Source: Ichthyophonus hoferi
Taxonomy: Eukaryota > Opisthokonta > Ichthyosporea > Ichthyophonida > Ichthyophonidae
Assembly: GCA_002751075.1 (NCBI GenBank)
Contig: NAOQ01000575.1
Location: 1-44,884 of the forward strand
Length of the DNA: 44,884 bases
Direction of reading: 5' to 3'
Both the position numbers and the translations under genes were made by a program. Below, piece after piece: positions 16,381 through 30,400 of this stretch (its first letter is position 1; the number at the start of each line of letters is the position of its first letter). The notes beneath the pieces were generated by a model. The model was not told the DNA's origin. It ran no database searches and worked only from the letters and a program-made list of their open reading frames with translations.

Positions 16381-17693
16381 CTCTGTTTACTGTTCACATG
16401 TTTTCCACCTAAAGCATACCCTATATTATTACATATTATACTTTTATTATTTGTTATCTGCAATAGGGTTTTCCATTCAATGTAGGATTTTTTATTTACC
16501 TGTAAAACCAGTATTACAGATTATTGTACCATACTGTAATGATTGGCTGGGGTTAAAATTATAGTACTTTCGAAGTTCCCAGTACTGTTATTTTGTAAAA
16601 CTCTGGCATCTATACATATATTTAACCACCCTGCTAGTTTAAGTGAATACATGTAGATTATATCAGAATCAACCATAATTTCAACGCTTTACTACGGTTA
16701 TAGCCAGCCTTACATAACCGTGTTTTATATCTTTATCGTTTTCCTATTAATATTTTAGTCTTATATGATCCTGTCCTCTATTGCGAATATATGCAATGAT
16801 ATGATGGGCTATTGGTTATCTTGATTTATTTTTCTATCCATTCTGAAACTGTTCTGTGACTTTCATTCTGTACCATGTCTGGTACAATCATAGCCTTTGT
16901 TTCCCACCATTCCTTAACTATTGTTATATATATTTATATCTATTTAACTCTATGCGAGCAACCATGGTAGATTTCTCCCCAATCAAATGCTTCAAACAAT
17001 TAAAAATTAAGAAAAGAATTAAAGATTTGCCCCAAATATTTAAATACTTTCTGGTTTTATAAATATATATAGATTGTAGATTGTCACTTCTATCCACCAT
17101 GTTTCCCTATATATATACGGTAGATGATGGCTATTAGTTCTGTACTACTTTCCCAGAGTATATATATTGCATATTTATATATGAACTGGTGTAATGGTGA
17201 TCAATCAATGGCTAGCCAATTTTATTAAAAAGAATATGGCAATGCTTATAATAAATATTTTGGCTTTGTTGTTTATTGAATATTCTACAGTTTAAGGGTA
17301 TACTACACCAAGCCTTTAAGAAAAAATATATATTTCGATAAAACTATGGGATGCCTGACCCCAATGGATTCTTCTATTACGTCTAGATTACGTTTGCAGC
17401 AAATGCCTGTTAAATATTGAGGGCCAATTATTATAAAATACACAGATGTCTCCTATCCAAGTCCCTATTGTATATCAATATTAGATGAAGGAGTAAGAAA
17501 AGAACAGGCATGTCTTCATTTGTGTGTTAAACTACAATTTTCACAATATACATTCTAAATATACATATATACTATAATATCTCAGAATAATAAATTAAAA
17601 TGTCTATTTAAGATCTGATTAGTATAAAATAAAATTGTAAAATCTTAAATCTTAAATATAAAATATAAAATATCAAATGCAAAAGTGACAAGC
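16381..17693. other. AT-rich stretch, no gene seen
   Basis: Nothing recognisable. A short Lys/Ile/Phe-rich frame around 16950-17061 looks like base composition rather than coding. The 3' end of the MYND gene transcript probably reaches into it. Confidence 0.4.
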
Positions 17694-19322
17694 TCAATAA
17701 GCGGGAGGGATAATTTCATAATCATGTAAGAACTTAATAAACGAAACATCTATCAACTGAGGTGGCCTACAATCATAAAGATCTCTCTGTGTTAGATAGA
17801 AATAGGTGTGGGGCCGCGGACATGCGTTGGACTTGTGTTGCAACCAATGATTCGAACGACACTTTATATTGCAGTAACAAGTGGTATAACATACAGGACA
17901 GAGCTCCATGGGTTGACGGCGTTTAGGCCGTGTGCCACAGGCTGCACAGTGCCGAGAAACTAGCCTGGCAGGGTATAATCATTGTCAGTTATGATCCTTA
18001 AGCTGGCAAGAGGGGTATATGTACACGGTACATAATATAGTTAAGGTGTGAAATAGAACCATAGGATTAAATGGGTGTTAAATGAGCAGAATAGATCATA
18101 TACTATTAAATACCTTCTCCCTTTGTTAACGGGTTTGTATCTTATTGGAAAGTCTTGTAGTGTAGTGTATGTATATGTAAACAGAGACATTGTACTCCTC
18201 CTCTCACACATCTAGTTAATCTAACAGTTATTCTAGAGGTCCGTTAACAATAAGAAGGAGAGTGAAAATGAAGCAAAGAAAATAAAACAAAAAGAACCAT
18301 AATTATTACAAGCGTATTTAACAAACTGTTATGGCCGAGGTCAGAGTTACTAAAAAACCAAGGCCAGAGAGGGCCTAGTACTAGAGTATATGACCTAGTA
18401 TAGCGGTTAAAAAGAGAGTATGCAAAGGAGCGTATGCGTATGTGTATTTATCTATTCGTACATTATTACCATATATTTGATCAGGGTCAATAGGAAGACA
18501 AAAAAATATTCAAGCAGGTTACGGGGGAAAAACCTATACAAAGACGTATGCAAAAAATAGGGGGAGCGAAATGAAGGGGAAAAAAGAAAGAGCCCAAAAA
18601 GACAAATATACAGAGAGGAAGGGAAGAGAGAAAAAGGTTGGACAGCAAAGTTGAAGAGAACACAGACTAGTGCGGATGTGTAAGTTAATGTTAATCAACC
18701 TCTCCTCTCACCTAAGAACACGTGGGTATGTCTCAGGCAGGTATGGGTCGAGGGGGACAACCTCTGTGGTTTGTCCTACTAGCACATGAGTGCACAGGGC
18801 CCACACTAATTGCCTAGACTCCTGTGAGCCTTGAGCCAACAATCCTTGTGACACCCCCTTACTAACGGCGGCAAGGTAGGGGTGAAGTAGCAGCCTCATT
18901 CCCATAGCCAGACGATCCCATGTCTCACAACCCTCCTCCCCAGACACTCTTGTGAACCACACTAGGGTGGCTAATATGTTGTAGCGGTGATCACGACATA
19001 TGTCTGATTGCAGTAATGCTTGATTAACTAGTCGCGCCAAAACAGTGGAAGAGGTTGGAAGGATAGCCTGGGACCCCGAGGTGGCTGTGGCTGCCTTCTC
19101 CCGCACTTGTCGTTCATTTTTGGTTGCTGTTTTTAAAAAAGCTCTCAAGATGGCTGTATTTATGCATACACGAAAGAGGATGCCAATTAACAAGGCATCA
19201 GTCTCTCTTGTCGGATCCATCGTGAAAAAGCCTTGTATGAGTTCCTCTACCGTAACCTCATGTTCTGTAATTATAGCATTAACACTCTCTTTGTGGGATG
19301 CATTGCTGGGCACTGGCGTCAT
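17694..19322 (-). CDS. MYND-type zinc-finger protein with an unknown N-terminal domain
   Basis: Two exons, 19322..18712 and 17964..17694, joined CTTAG|gtgaga to ctgccag|GCTA with matching phase, give 293 residues. The start is the first ATG (MTPVPSNASHKES). Residues 1-203 are mostly helical by appearance (ITEHEVTVEELIQGFF, LLIGILFRVCINTAILRAF, LARLVNQALLQSDIC), have no signal peptide and match no family I know. The second exon encodes a MYND finger: HCAACG, LCPVCYTTCYCNIKC, then HWLQHKSNAC (about residues 208-251), followed by a 40-residue tail ending LHDYEIIPPAY. MYND fingers are protein-interaction modules. The first Cys pair is followed by a long basic spacer (GTRPKRRQPMEL), and the final His-Cys spacing is four rather than the usual three. 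Neighbours give no functional hint. Confidence 0.8.
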
Positions 19323-21725
19323 AGTTGGGCAATCCCAATTTTATCTACTCCGGTTGTTAACTGGATATTATATATTATATTATATTAACTGTATTATAAC
19401 AATACTATCCATCCAAGCATTGAGTAGTGGTAACTTCCTTACATATGTATATAGATATTATGTATTGCTATATATAATGAAATACTATTACGTATTAATA
19501 TATGTACTACCAGCCTTATGCTATACCCTTACCACCTCATGCTATTATACCACTGTGCTATTTATTATAACTTTCTACTTCGCTGATTTCGGTTACTCAG
19601 CTGATTGCCAAAAACACGTGCTAGTTTAAATGTTGCTTAACACGTGTCTTTCTATCTTTGGGTGATGTACTGCGCTTCTGATTGCCTAATGTCATGTAAA
19701 TAATTTATTTATAATCTTCATAGAACCTTTTGTTGTTTTTTATTTATTTTTAATACCTTTGTCGGAGTTATCAGCTTCCAATTGGCTGATATATTTACCG
19801 AGGAATGAAATTTATAACAAGTGTACAATACTTAATGGGACAACCCCGTTATTATATCCTGATAAAAAGTTATTTCTCATCAAATTACAAATTTAATACA
19901 AGCCATATATAGGAGTATATACCCTTATGTGATCAGATTTAAAACTTCACTAGAAAATTTCTTATGAACCAATAATATGTGCAATATATAATTAGTAATT
20001 GGCTTTAATATAGAATTATTGGTTCTTATTGGTTTACATAAACAATTAAAGACCATTATGTTTATCCTTTACCTTGTAGGTGGGGATGTGCATTACTGTC
20101 TAACACTAACTTCTAAAAAACAAAAAGGGCTAGCATACCAACCGCCTTACAATCGGAGAGAACATGCATATCTTCACTTATAGGCCAAATATTAGCATTA
20201 GGAAAGGGTACATATATTTATAATTTATATACAGACGTAATGTTTTGGAATGCCATAATTTTGTACAGGTACTTGGGTGTACATGGCAACGTGAACAGAC
20301 TCGCAAGAGTATTCTTTTACTATTTATAGCTCATATAAGCTTATGCTTTATTATTCATAATGAAGCTACAGAAAGTGTATATCTTGTATTGAATTGTAGT
20401 TGTACTTAAAAAATGATCACTGTTTGAATTTATTTGTTTGCGAAAGTAGAAAGACAGGTTGTGTTTCAATGAGGATATAAATACAACCAAGAGTAATCTT
20501 GTTGGGGTGCCCAAGGAATTGAAGTGATTAAAAACAATAACAATCAAACACTAATTATCATCTTTTTCTTTGCTAATATATACTACACATATTTCGCTCT
20601 AGCGGTTCTGGGTACGTTGGATTCTTGCAATTGCCTTGATAGTTTTGTACGCAATTGCACTGCTTAAATATTTGCTTGCGGGGTATGGCTATGTTTTTTC
20701 TAGTTGTCCGTTACTCGGAATGCATAATAAAGTATCTTTGAAATTCTCTGCTCTACAGAAATAGCTTTTCAAAATAAAATCCTAAGTTGAAGGGGTTGAA
20801 ACCGCTTTAAATTGCCTCTAGATATATAAGGGACCTTTTGATGTTTACAATTTTTAAAAAACCCAAGGTTCAGTGAACATTATTGTTCTAAGTACAAAGG
20901 CCGTTTTTACTTACGTAAGTCCTTCTGTATTTTATAAAAATCGATAGAGATATTAATGAAATCCATCCTTATCGTAATAACACTTTTACTGGTATATTTT
21001 AAAAAAACTACAATTCAGATCAAAGAACCGTTATTTTTTTATAAAATTTAAATTGGTATGTTCAGTCGCATAAATAAAACGGGAAATGCTCTATTGTATA
21101 GAACAGCCGGTAGTGATTTATAGTGACTGTGGGCGATTATTGCTAAGCGAATGAAAATGTAATCTGTAAATGAATGGAGCTAGAAGGGATTCAAAGGGGA
21201 AGATGAATGAGTCGGTGGCAGTACTGGCTGAAAAAAAACTACAATAAAATTCCAAAGCTTTTTTTAGACGTTTGGCAGATCTATTTTAGCTTTATTATAC
21301 ATTGTAATTCTCTCTTGTTTTTTTGCGGGCCAGCAGTGTTTAGATAACCGCCTGTTAACCAATGCCCATCAGTCCTCTCCCCACTCTTATCTTACTATTC
21401 CTACCTGCCATACTCTCTATTTTCCTGTATTCACAGTAAATTTCAAGCCTTGCCTTAATCCAGAACTAGATTATTATTATTACCCATGATTTGAAAATTT
21501 TCTAATCTTAATAATCATCAATTGAACGCCCAATTTATAATTAAATATATATATTTGATTAACGTGCACGAATAATTAAACTGTTTTAAAACCAGCTAAA
21601 TGTCCGTTGCTGGGCACCCTGATTTTGGGCGACCAAAAAAGCACAGCAAGTCTTGGTAGTCTAAAAACACAGCATTTATTTTTTATTTTTGTGTTTGCCC
21701 TTTTTTGTATTGACACAATTTTAAA
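19323..21725. other. AT-rich intergenic; divergent upstream regions of the MYND and SSR4 genes
   Basis: No exon seen. It separates two divergently transcribed genes, so both promoters should lie here. The antisense open frame over the MYND exon that runs into 19629 is a shadow. Confidence 0.45.
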
Positions 21726-23502
21726 ATGAAGAGTTTCATTGCTTTGTTTGTGGTGGCCTTAGCTAGCTGCACTTCTGGTAGGTCTGAGGAAAGCACAGGA
21801 ATTGTTGAGTGTGTTTTTTTATATATTTTCCCTTAAAGAAGGAGGAAGGAACGTATAATTATTGCATGCAAGACTATTTATAGAATAGCTTGGGGTAGCT
21901 CACATCATCAGGTAAGAGATGAAGGGTTGTATGCTATGGCTAAGAGAACGAGAAGGAAGCCTGAAGGGTTATATACTGAAAGCGCCCAAGACATAGCACT
22001 GGTGGTACTTGTTTAGTTTTTATTTTTTTCTAATAATCAAAAAGAATTCTTGATTCCAACCCAGACATTTCCTTGCAGGGCTCAAGGTTAAGTCCCACAC
22101 AACTTATATTACCAAGGAGCAAATGTCTTCCGACAAGGTTGCCCTGGTTGCTCAGTTTACCTTGGACAAGGCGGTGAGTCCTGCACCTGTGTTTACAGAA
22201 CTGGGTAATCTGTATAGCTGTAAAATCATTGGTTTGGGTAGGTCAAAGGATGGACCTGAATGGAGACAAATTTTTTTTTTTTGCAACGTATACTCATCAA
22301 CTTTGTTATTAATTCATAAAATGAACAGTTCTTATTAGTTTGCACTTTAACCTGTTTGATATTATATGCCTTTTACATAAAGCGACCAAGTGCCCTTAGG
22401 GGATTGACTGTATTTCGTAGGTGTTACGCTTGAAAATAAAGTATAATTATTAATTAATGGACTTTCTTCTCTTTAGAAATTATTTGCTGAACTAAAAATA
22501 TTTGAATATACAGAATAGGGAACTCTATGCTGATGTTGATGGCGTCTATTTCCCCGTAGCTTCCACTGGCTCTAATTATCAGGTATGTTTATGCTGGTGT
22601 GCCTAACTAGAAGGATAGGGAAGATTTATGTAGTTACTTAAGGGGGTAAATGGTGTTCTTTTTCTTTTGTTACAAGTCAGTTTAATGTTTTTGCGAAAAA
22701 TTGGATTCTGTACCTAATTTGTTATTGTACTGTATTCAGTCCACAATAGCAGAGAGAGAAGTTACTATTTTTCAACTCTGGGTATGGCGTAATATGACTT
22801 AATGTGTGTTTGTATGGCGCTGGACTAACATTAACGTTCTACAGGCAAGCTGGGTTATTCCCTACGACAGGGCCACCAGGGGTGACCACAAAGTATCTAT
22901 CTATACTAAAAAGGCCTTTACTGAACTCAACAAGGTGTGTGATTGATTGTGTTGCTATTTCTCACACACACACTACTAATAGCAGCAATTGATATGCACA
23001 TTTGTATCATGTGGCCTACGCAGAAAAAGCTGTAAACAAGAATGCTCTTGGCATATATGCATACACCATTGACTCCTTGTATTGTTTTCTATTAAATGTA
23101 TTAACGGCGTATTCCATAATTTCTTTAGGTTAGTTTATCTCTTAAGCATCTACATATCATTTTCATGTTTTTTTTCGTTTCCTTATAGCCTTTTTATTCT
23201 GTGTATATTGATTGCTTACCCAACATTGTCTTTTGATCTATGTGTAGATGTATTTTTGTTTATGATTTTATTGCTAAAGCCTTATGAAGCCCTTCTTTTG
23301 GTCTATTGACTTATAATATCTGCAGTATAACTTGGATGGCGAGGGTACTAAGCCCACCCCAGTGGATACCTTCACTATTTCCTACAATGGTGTCACTAAG
23401 ACTGAAATCATGGTCCCCAAGTATCTTATTGGACTGGCTGGATCCGCTGTGGTTTTTGGCTGGGTCAGGTCCGTTACCAATGCCATCCTGGCCACCGAAT
23501 AG
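21726..23502 (+). CDS. SSR4: translocon-associated protein subunit delta (TRAP-delta)
   Basis: TRAP-delta (signal sequence receptor delta) is a single-pass ER protein of the TRAP complex, which assists Sec61 during co-translational import. Exons 21726..21777, 22079..22173, 22514..22582, 22845..22934 and 23326..23502 sum to 483 nt with all phases consistent, giving 160 residues (human about 173). It starts with a signal peptide, MKSFIALFVVALASCTSG. The lumenal domain follows, with KNRELYADVDGVYFPVAS and YQASWVIPYDRATRGDHKV, matching human NMALYADVGGKQFPV and YQVSWSLDH. A C-terminal membrane segment, KYLIGLAGSAVVFGWVRS, precedes a short tail ending ILATE. Exon 4 ends FTELNK and exon 5 starts YNLDGEG. 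The introns are AT-rich, and one holds a T14 run near 22270. Complete and apparently intact. Confidence 0.93.
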
Positions 23503-26500
23503 ATGATCTTCCGACCACCCCTGCTTGTTGTATGCATGATCTTTGATATGATTATGCTTATATAACTCATTCAAGCATAAGTTGCTATTAGATGTATTCT
23601 GTATGAATCATTTGTGTATTACTCTTCTTGTTGCGGTGAACAGACTAAGTGCATACTGCCCTATACCTTACCATGCTGTTTAGATTGATTAAATAAGGTG
23701 GCATAGTATTCTGGGTTGAATACATCAATACATTAATATACCTTGGCTCCTGCTGCACTCAAGCTGGTGCCTAATTATTGTCTCATAAGTTTTATAAAGA
23801 TAAGAATATTATATTAAAGTTCAAGTCACTCTTGGCAGTTCTCTGAAATATTGACAACACTGATGGGTGTGGCATTTAAAGTATAGCACGTTCCAAAGTT
23901 TTGTTGGTACCGACTATTATTCCACATTGCATGTAGAGCAATCAGTATACACAAAGGTTGCATCTAGACATGTATATATTGGGTAGTGCTTAGTTATAAT
24001 TATATTCTTCAAGTTCATAGTTGGGTTTTTGGAGGTGTTGTAAAAAACCCTATAGACTACCAGCTTCTCTCGTAAAGACGGGTGTACTATCATGGTGAGC
24101 ATCCTGACTTCTTCCCCTTATATGATCTTTATAGGTTTTGATTAGTATATATTTTAGATAGGTCCTGATCTATGAGTTGTGTTAGTTTCTTGCATTAGAA
24201 AATAATGCGGTTATACTGCTTCTGTCCATGTATAATTCAGATTGGAAAAAAATGTACATGAAGTCATACTTGTCCAACTTAGCATATCTTGTAAGTTGTT
24301 TGGGATTATATATATTTCTGGCTGGGAATGGTATGATCTTGGGGCATGAGATTAAAACTACACTATCACAACTTTGAGTGGGGTGTTTGAATCTGTAATT
24401 GAAATGGTAGTACTCTACCATTAAACAATTTTATAAACTCTAAGATGAGGTCATAACAATTAACTTCAATTATTTTAGATCGAACCTCTTTTTGAATACG
24501 TAACGATGTAATTAAAATGTATTGGTAATATTGGTTGAAGCCATTAAGAGGATCAATAGATTTTGGTCGTTTAGACTTTTATCAGGGGCTCTATGTGCAC
24601 AGTATTGCTATTTGATATGAACACTTTATGTCTTTGCTAACAGTTATTAGTAAAAATTCTTCTATGGCATGTATAATGTTGTATTGTAAGCAGTGCTGTT
24701 TCTATAAATAAAACCCAGTGTAATAGCAATTTTTAAGTCATTAATAGTAGTATTAGTCATGATCAACTCTTAAGTTTATTTGGATAGGATTAACGCATCC
24801 ATGTACCTAGAGGATTGATAGGCTGGAAATAGTAGAAAAGAAGTATTGGAAATCTGTTTCTGATCAGTATACGAAGTTAATCTTAGATAAACGATCAAAA
24901 TCTCGGTTTATTCTTGTATGTACAGGAGGATTGTAGTTTCTCGCCTAATTGTACTAGAAATTGAGCCTCTCACTCACTTGAAATGACTGTTCACTGATTG
25001 TATTCCGACAATATCTTCAATTGCAACTTCGCATTATTAAAAGCATAAGAGCAAATTGCTCATATCTCCAATGATAGGACATAGAAATAGTTATTAACTG
25101 TGGTATCTTTTAGATAACATATTATGGCTAACATCAATCGAGTCCTGGGCATGTCATGGTCCATCTTCAAATAGCAATTATTGATTAGCCATCATATTGT
25201 AAACTAGGGTATTGCTATACTTCACCTATTTATCGCCAATTTTTCAATCCTGCCTTAAAATTCAAAATAGCACACTACTTTTCGTTGTAAGTTAGAAATT
25301 GCTGAGTTTATCGTTTTCGCTTTTTTCGGTAATGTGTTCATATTAACTTAAGTTTAGCCTAATTTCTTAATTATTCTTGTATTTAACATGAATATTCAAG
25401 CCATAGCCATATAAATCCCTTTTTACCCTAATATATTAAGATATAATGAACTAGGTTTGCATTATTTTATTTTATTTTATTCGTTTTAAAACGTGTTATC
25501 GATGTTATCAATGTATGCGTTTAGAATTTGATGTACGCCTGGAATCAATTGTACCATGTACTGATGTAGTTAATTAAAAGCTATGAAGATGTATAAGTAG
25601 ATGTATGTATGTTTGTATATACAATTAATAGGTTGTTCTTTTTAAAGCTTATTTCATTGGACTAATGATATATATGTAATGAAAATAAAGGTATTTTTTT
25701 ACTATTTATTTATTATTTGTGGTTTAGATTATTTTTCACGTATTTTCAATAGTAAGTGCATGTCCTGACAACTATGAACCAATGATTACTTAGAATTAAA
25801 TTACTTACAATATTTATGCCATTTATGAAATGTGCTTTTCTACTAAAGCATAACGCTTGGAATTACATAATTTATATACATGCTTAAGATTCAAATTATT
25901 TTCAACAATCAATTATTTTATTTAAACTTGTCAGAAGTAATAAATATCTTCAAGCCAAAATACCAAGATGACAACATAAACGAGGTGAGGCACAGGTCAC
26001 AACTGTTTTCAAAAACCCTTTAGAGAGTATATTAACTGATGACATTAGCAGGTGTAATGCTATTACAAACCCTGCTTAAATATAAAAAATCATAATGAAA
26101 ATGGTCAGAGACATTGATATTTTATATAAATTTAAGAGCCATAAATTCAAAAACCAAATGAACCACCTTAAAGAATCATATATTTTATTGAGGCACTATT
26201 TCGCAATTATAAACAGTTAAATTTATTATAAGTCGATTTATATCATGAACTTTACATCAAATCTTTGCCAAGGCTATGCATGAACAATTGAGAACAGTTA
26301 AAGTATATTCCTTACACACTTTTGGATCTAAATTTTCCAGCTCTTAGTATGTTCATATCCCAAAGTATTACTGAACCTATTATATCACTAAGCTTTGACA
26401 AAACTAACAAATAACGGCTAAATTAATCAAATCAATAAAGAAGTGAAGACTTTGAACGTTGCTTAAACAAAGTCAAAATAAATAAAATTTCAATAAAATA

Positions 26501-27405
26501 ATGACGGTTAATTATGTGTTGAGATTAGCATAATGTGAAGCTTCAATGTCATAATCTCTTATATTGGTTGCATGGTTTAGATTAAGAGAAAAATGGAAAC
26601 TTTCAGCCAAAGTAAAAAACAATGCCTATAAAACACATTCCCTGGGTGTAATGACTGAGTGTTGGAATCCATCTGATCAAATGCCCTAGTCCTATGCAGT
26701 ATTACATGCACTAACACTAAGCTTCAATTTTAAGCCCAATGAGTTGAAGCTAATTAGCAATCCAATAAATAAAAACCTTGCTTTTGTAATTTATATTTGA
26801 AGAAATTATGAATAATTTGGCCAAGTATGGGGATATCATCCAAAATCACTCATGCATAAAGTACCTTGTATGACTCGCACAAAAGCGCATTATGGGACAG
26901 AATTAATTTCACTGGTAGGCATGCATTACAATTTCCTAATCGCCATGTTATGCCAATTAGTCAATATAATTATATTGTATTCGTATAAGACGTCACTTGA
27001 GAATATATATGGTAGTGAGCCTTCCAGTGCTAAGGCCTACATAAGAGCCCACGCTAACCCAACAGAACATTCCAGCTGGGGTTAGATAGAAATAGCAAGC
27101 ATTTGATAATATAAAACAGATTCTCCGAAGTCCTGTCTTAGGACTTCACATTGGTGCATCTATTATTCCCAGGAAAGATGTAGCCATTAGTAAAGCGCTA
27201 AATATAATCTATTATAGGATATAGTGATTCCAAATATGGCAGGTGTTTTGATATTGTTGAAGAATTTTATAAACAAATTATTAGGGAAAAGGAGGAGAAA
27301 TAAAAAAGTAAAGAAACTACAATATAGCAATACAGTAGGATAAGATTATAAAGGTTTGGTCTATTTATTTTTCTGTTAGCCAGGAATCCTATTTGTCGCC
27401 TCAAC
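23503..27405. other. AT-rich intergenic, 3.9 kb, no gene seen
   Basis: Lies between the SSR4 stop and the COG3 start. Several AATAAA-like poly(A) signals follow SSR4 (for example near 24712). No exon, tRNA or repeat family recognised. A 77-codon frame at 26852-27085 has no coding character I can defend. Confidence 0.45.
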
Positions 27406-30400
27406 ATGGCGACACTCAAGCAGGTTGGCTCGTCAGCCAACTTTAAAAAGACCTTGCAAGAGGGCATGTACGCTCGCTGGGAGGTGAGTGTGTACGGGTG
27501 TGTTTTCTGCAAGAAGGAACATTGGCATGAAGGCGATATCTAGGAATAAATTATGAAAATGATAGGCACTATAAGGGATATGTGTTAGTTATATTTTTAA
27601 TTTTCCTTTACAGATTAGCGCAGCCCTGACCGGCCCACAGAGCGACCTTGTTATGGACTTAGCTACTTTAGTTGCGGAAAGGCCTCTACCAGAGGTAAGG
27701 GGGTAGGGGTGTAGCTTTAGAGGGAGGGGAGGGGAGGCGTAGGCTAAGGTGGGATTAGGTGCAGTATGTGTCCATACTTTGAAGAGTCTGTAAGTGATAT
27801 CCGGGGTTATGGAGACCCCTTCCCTCCTTGCTTGGTTACTTCTTTAGCAGCATGTTCCTGGCCACACTCCAAACCACCACTTTTGGCTGCTCCTTATTCT
27901 TATACTCTTTGAGGAAAGTGTTTTTTTTTCTGTACATTGTAGTTGTTTTATTATTTTAGCTTAGATGGCATACTATCTAATAGGGCTTCTTCCAGTGGGA
28001 GATGTAAAGCACTTTCTAACCTGTATATACGGGGCGGGTTACAGCTCCCTGTGGATATTGAGGAGGAAAGCCTGGACTTGCATAGACAGGAAAGTGTGAA
28101 CGAAGTATTGAAGGAAAAAAATTATGGTGGAACAGTGGCTGTGTCTGGGTAAGATTAATATATTAATAGGTAGTGGAAGAGGAGGTTGCGAGGGTGTTAT
28201 ATCTATAGGTTGATTTAATTGGGCCACAGGGACCTAATTATTATGGGTTGACTGCAGCTTGCATAGGGTTTTAACAAGCTACAGTGAAGAGATGATTGGG
28301 GGTATCAACGTAATGCTATCCTATAGTGTTATACTACAATATTATACTATAGTATTATGCTATAGTGTTATCCTACAATATTATACTATAGTATTATGCT
28401 ATAGTGTTATACTATAATTCTATACTGTAATATTATGCTATTAGTGTTATACTATAGTGTTATACTATAATATTATGCTATAGTATTGTGCTATAATACT
28501 ATACTATAGTATTATGCTATCGTGTTATACTATGACGTTATACTTATACATTATACTACTACAACCCTTACATAAACTATATCTGTATTAACATTATCAT
28601 GTAAGGGGACAGGGAAGATACCGGCGAGGTGAGAATAGATAACTCTAATCAGTTCTTTGCATGGTTTGCGCAAGTAGAGGCGGAGATGGACTTAGAGCAG
28701 GAGGCAGCCTATAGGTGGGCGGTTATGGGGCACTAGTTGATTGGCTGCAAGTCAGTCTAAGTAATGCATATCTATTCTTTAATGAGCTTATCATCTTGTG
28801 TTTTATATTTATATATACGTGGATTAGACCCAAGACTAGGTCGTTGTATATAGTTTTGCGGTTTGATTGGATGACTAATACATGAGCTTTATTTAGCTAT
28901 CCAGTAATTAAGATTCCTTTTTATCCAATAGTATTGTAGAGATGCCTCTAGTGGTGGGTGGATTGGTAGGGAGGGAATCTGTAAAAGTGGTTGCTAGGCA
29001 GGTGTGTCCTTACGTAAGGCATGGGGCAGACAGCATTTAGGAATCATGCGTCAATATCTAGCCATGTGTGACGACATGATGTCGGAGGTGGATGAGACCT
29101 TAAACCATCTGAGTGCCCTGGGGTAGGTAGATATGTATCTCTATGTATTTGTATGTATGTGTCTATGTATGTACCTCTATATATTTATGTGTGTATATAT
29201 GTAACTCAATATATTTATATTTATGTATATATGTATCTATGTAAGTATATAGGTATCTATGTATCTATGTGTGTATCTCTATATATTTGTATGCATATGT
29301 GTACGTATGTATCTGTATATATATATATATATATATGCATCTCTATATATTTGTATGTGTATGTATATATGTATGCGTATATGTATATGTATATGTATAT
29401 GTATGTATGTATGTATGTAAGTATGTATGTATGTATGTATATATATATATATGAATGTATGTATGTATATATGTGTGTGTATATATCTCTATATATTTAT
29501 GTGTGTCCGTACGGATAGAGGAGCAATATAATATATGTACGCAGTAATTGGTCCGGCAATTTGCATGCCATTGATTATTATTAATGCATAGTGACAAGTG
29601 ACAAGTAGCTGGAAGGCTGCTAATGATTGGTCTATCCCACAGCCTGCAGTATGACTTTGTTAGCACCAAGACACAATCCCTACACACAGCATGTGAACAT
29701 CTGTTGGCCGATCAGGTTGGTGTTGATTGGCTGGGGTGCCAATTGATGTCTTGCAGGGGTGATTGTGGGGCCTAGTAACCTAGCTAATGATTGCATATTC
29801 CTGTCTATATGGATAACTTGCACCCGGCCGCTTCCCTGGCCGCCCCTCGCCCTCTCTTTCCCCTCAGGCTATCTACACTCTCTCAACAATCTTGTACGGG
29901 ATAGGGTAGGAGGAAGATTATGTACATGGTCTTCACTCATTGAGTGGTCATGATGGACCAATCATTGCCAATCCTGACACTAACTTATATGGCATCAACA
30001 GACTCGATTGGTGGAATATGCAGATGGGATTGGTACACGGCTACAGTATTTTGTAGAGCTGGAGAGGCTCACCCTACGACTGAACTCCCCCTCTCTGTCA
30101 GTGCTCAGTGCCTCCTTCATTCCCTTATTAAGGTCTCTGGACTCCTCCATCTCCTACGTGGCCAGCCATGTGAGTGTTCAATGCATGTTGCTTGCTCCTG
30201 GTGGCCTGCAGGTCTTAGAGAGGGGCTATGTTATGGGCAGGACCTGGGTAGGCTGCCCCTCAGGGTATAGGAGGGTACCCCCTCTCCTGCCTGGTAGAGG
30301 TGTGTGCTAGGAAGGGATATTGAATGTTGTATGGCAGCAACAGGGGCCTTATAATCTTGCCCTAGGCCTGTAGTCTTCACGACTGCCCTCTGACCTCTGA

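Noticed and set aside
19045-19629. 194-codon plus-strand frame
   Set aside because: Antisense shadow of the first MYND-gene exon running into AT-rich DNA; the minus strand has the domain and splice evidence.
29153-29518. Met/Tyr/Val-rich open frames on both strands
   Set aside because: Translations of the TATG/TA microsatellite in a COG3 intron; no independent coding evidence.
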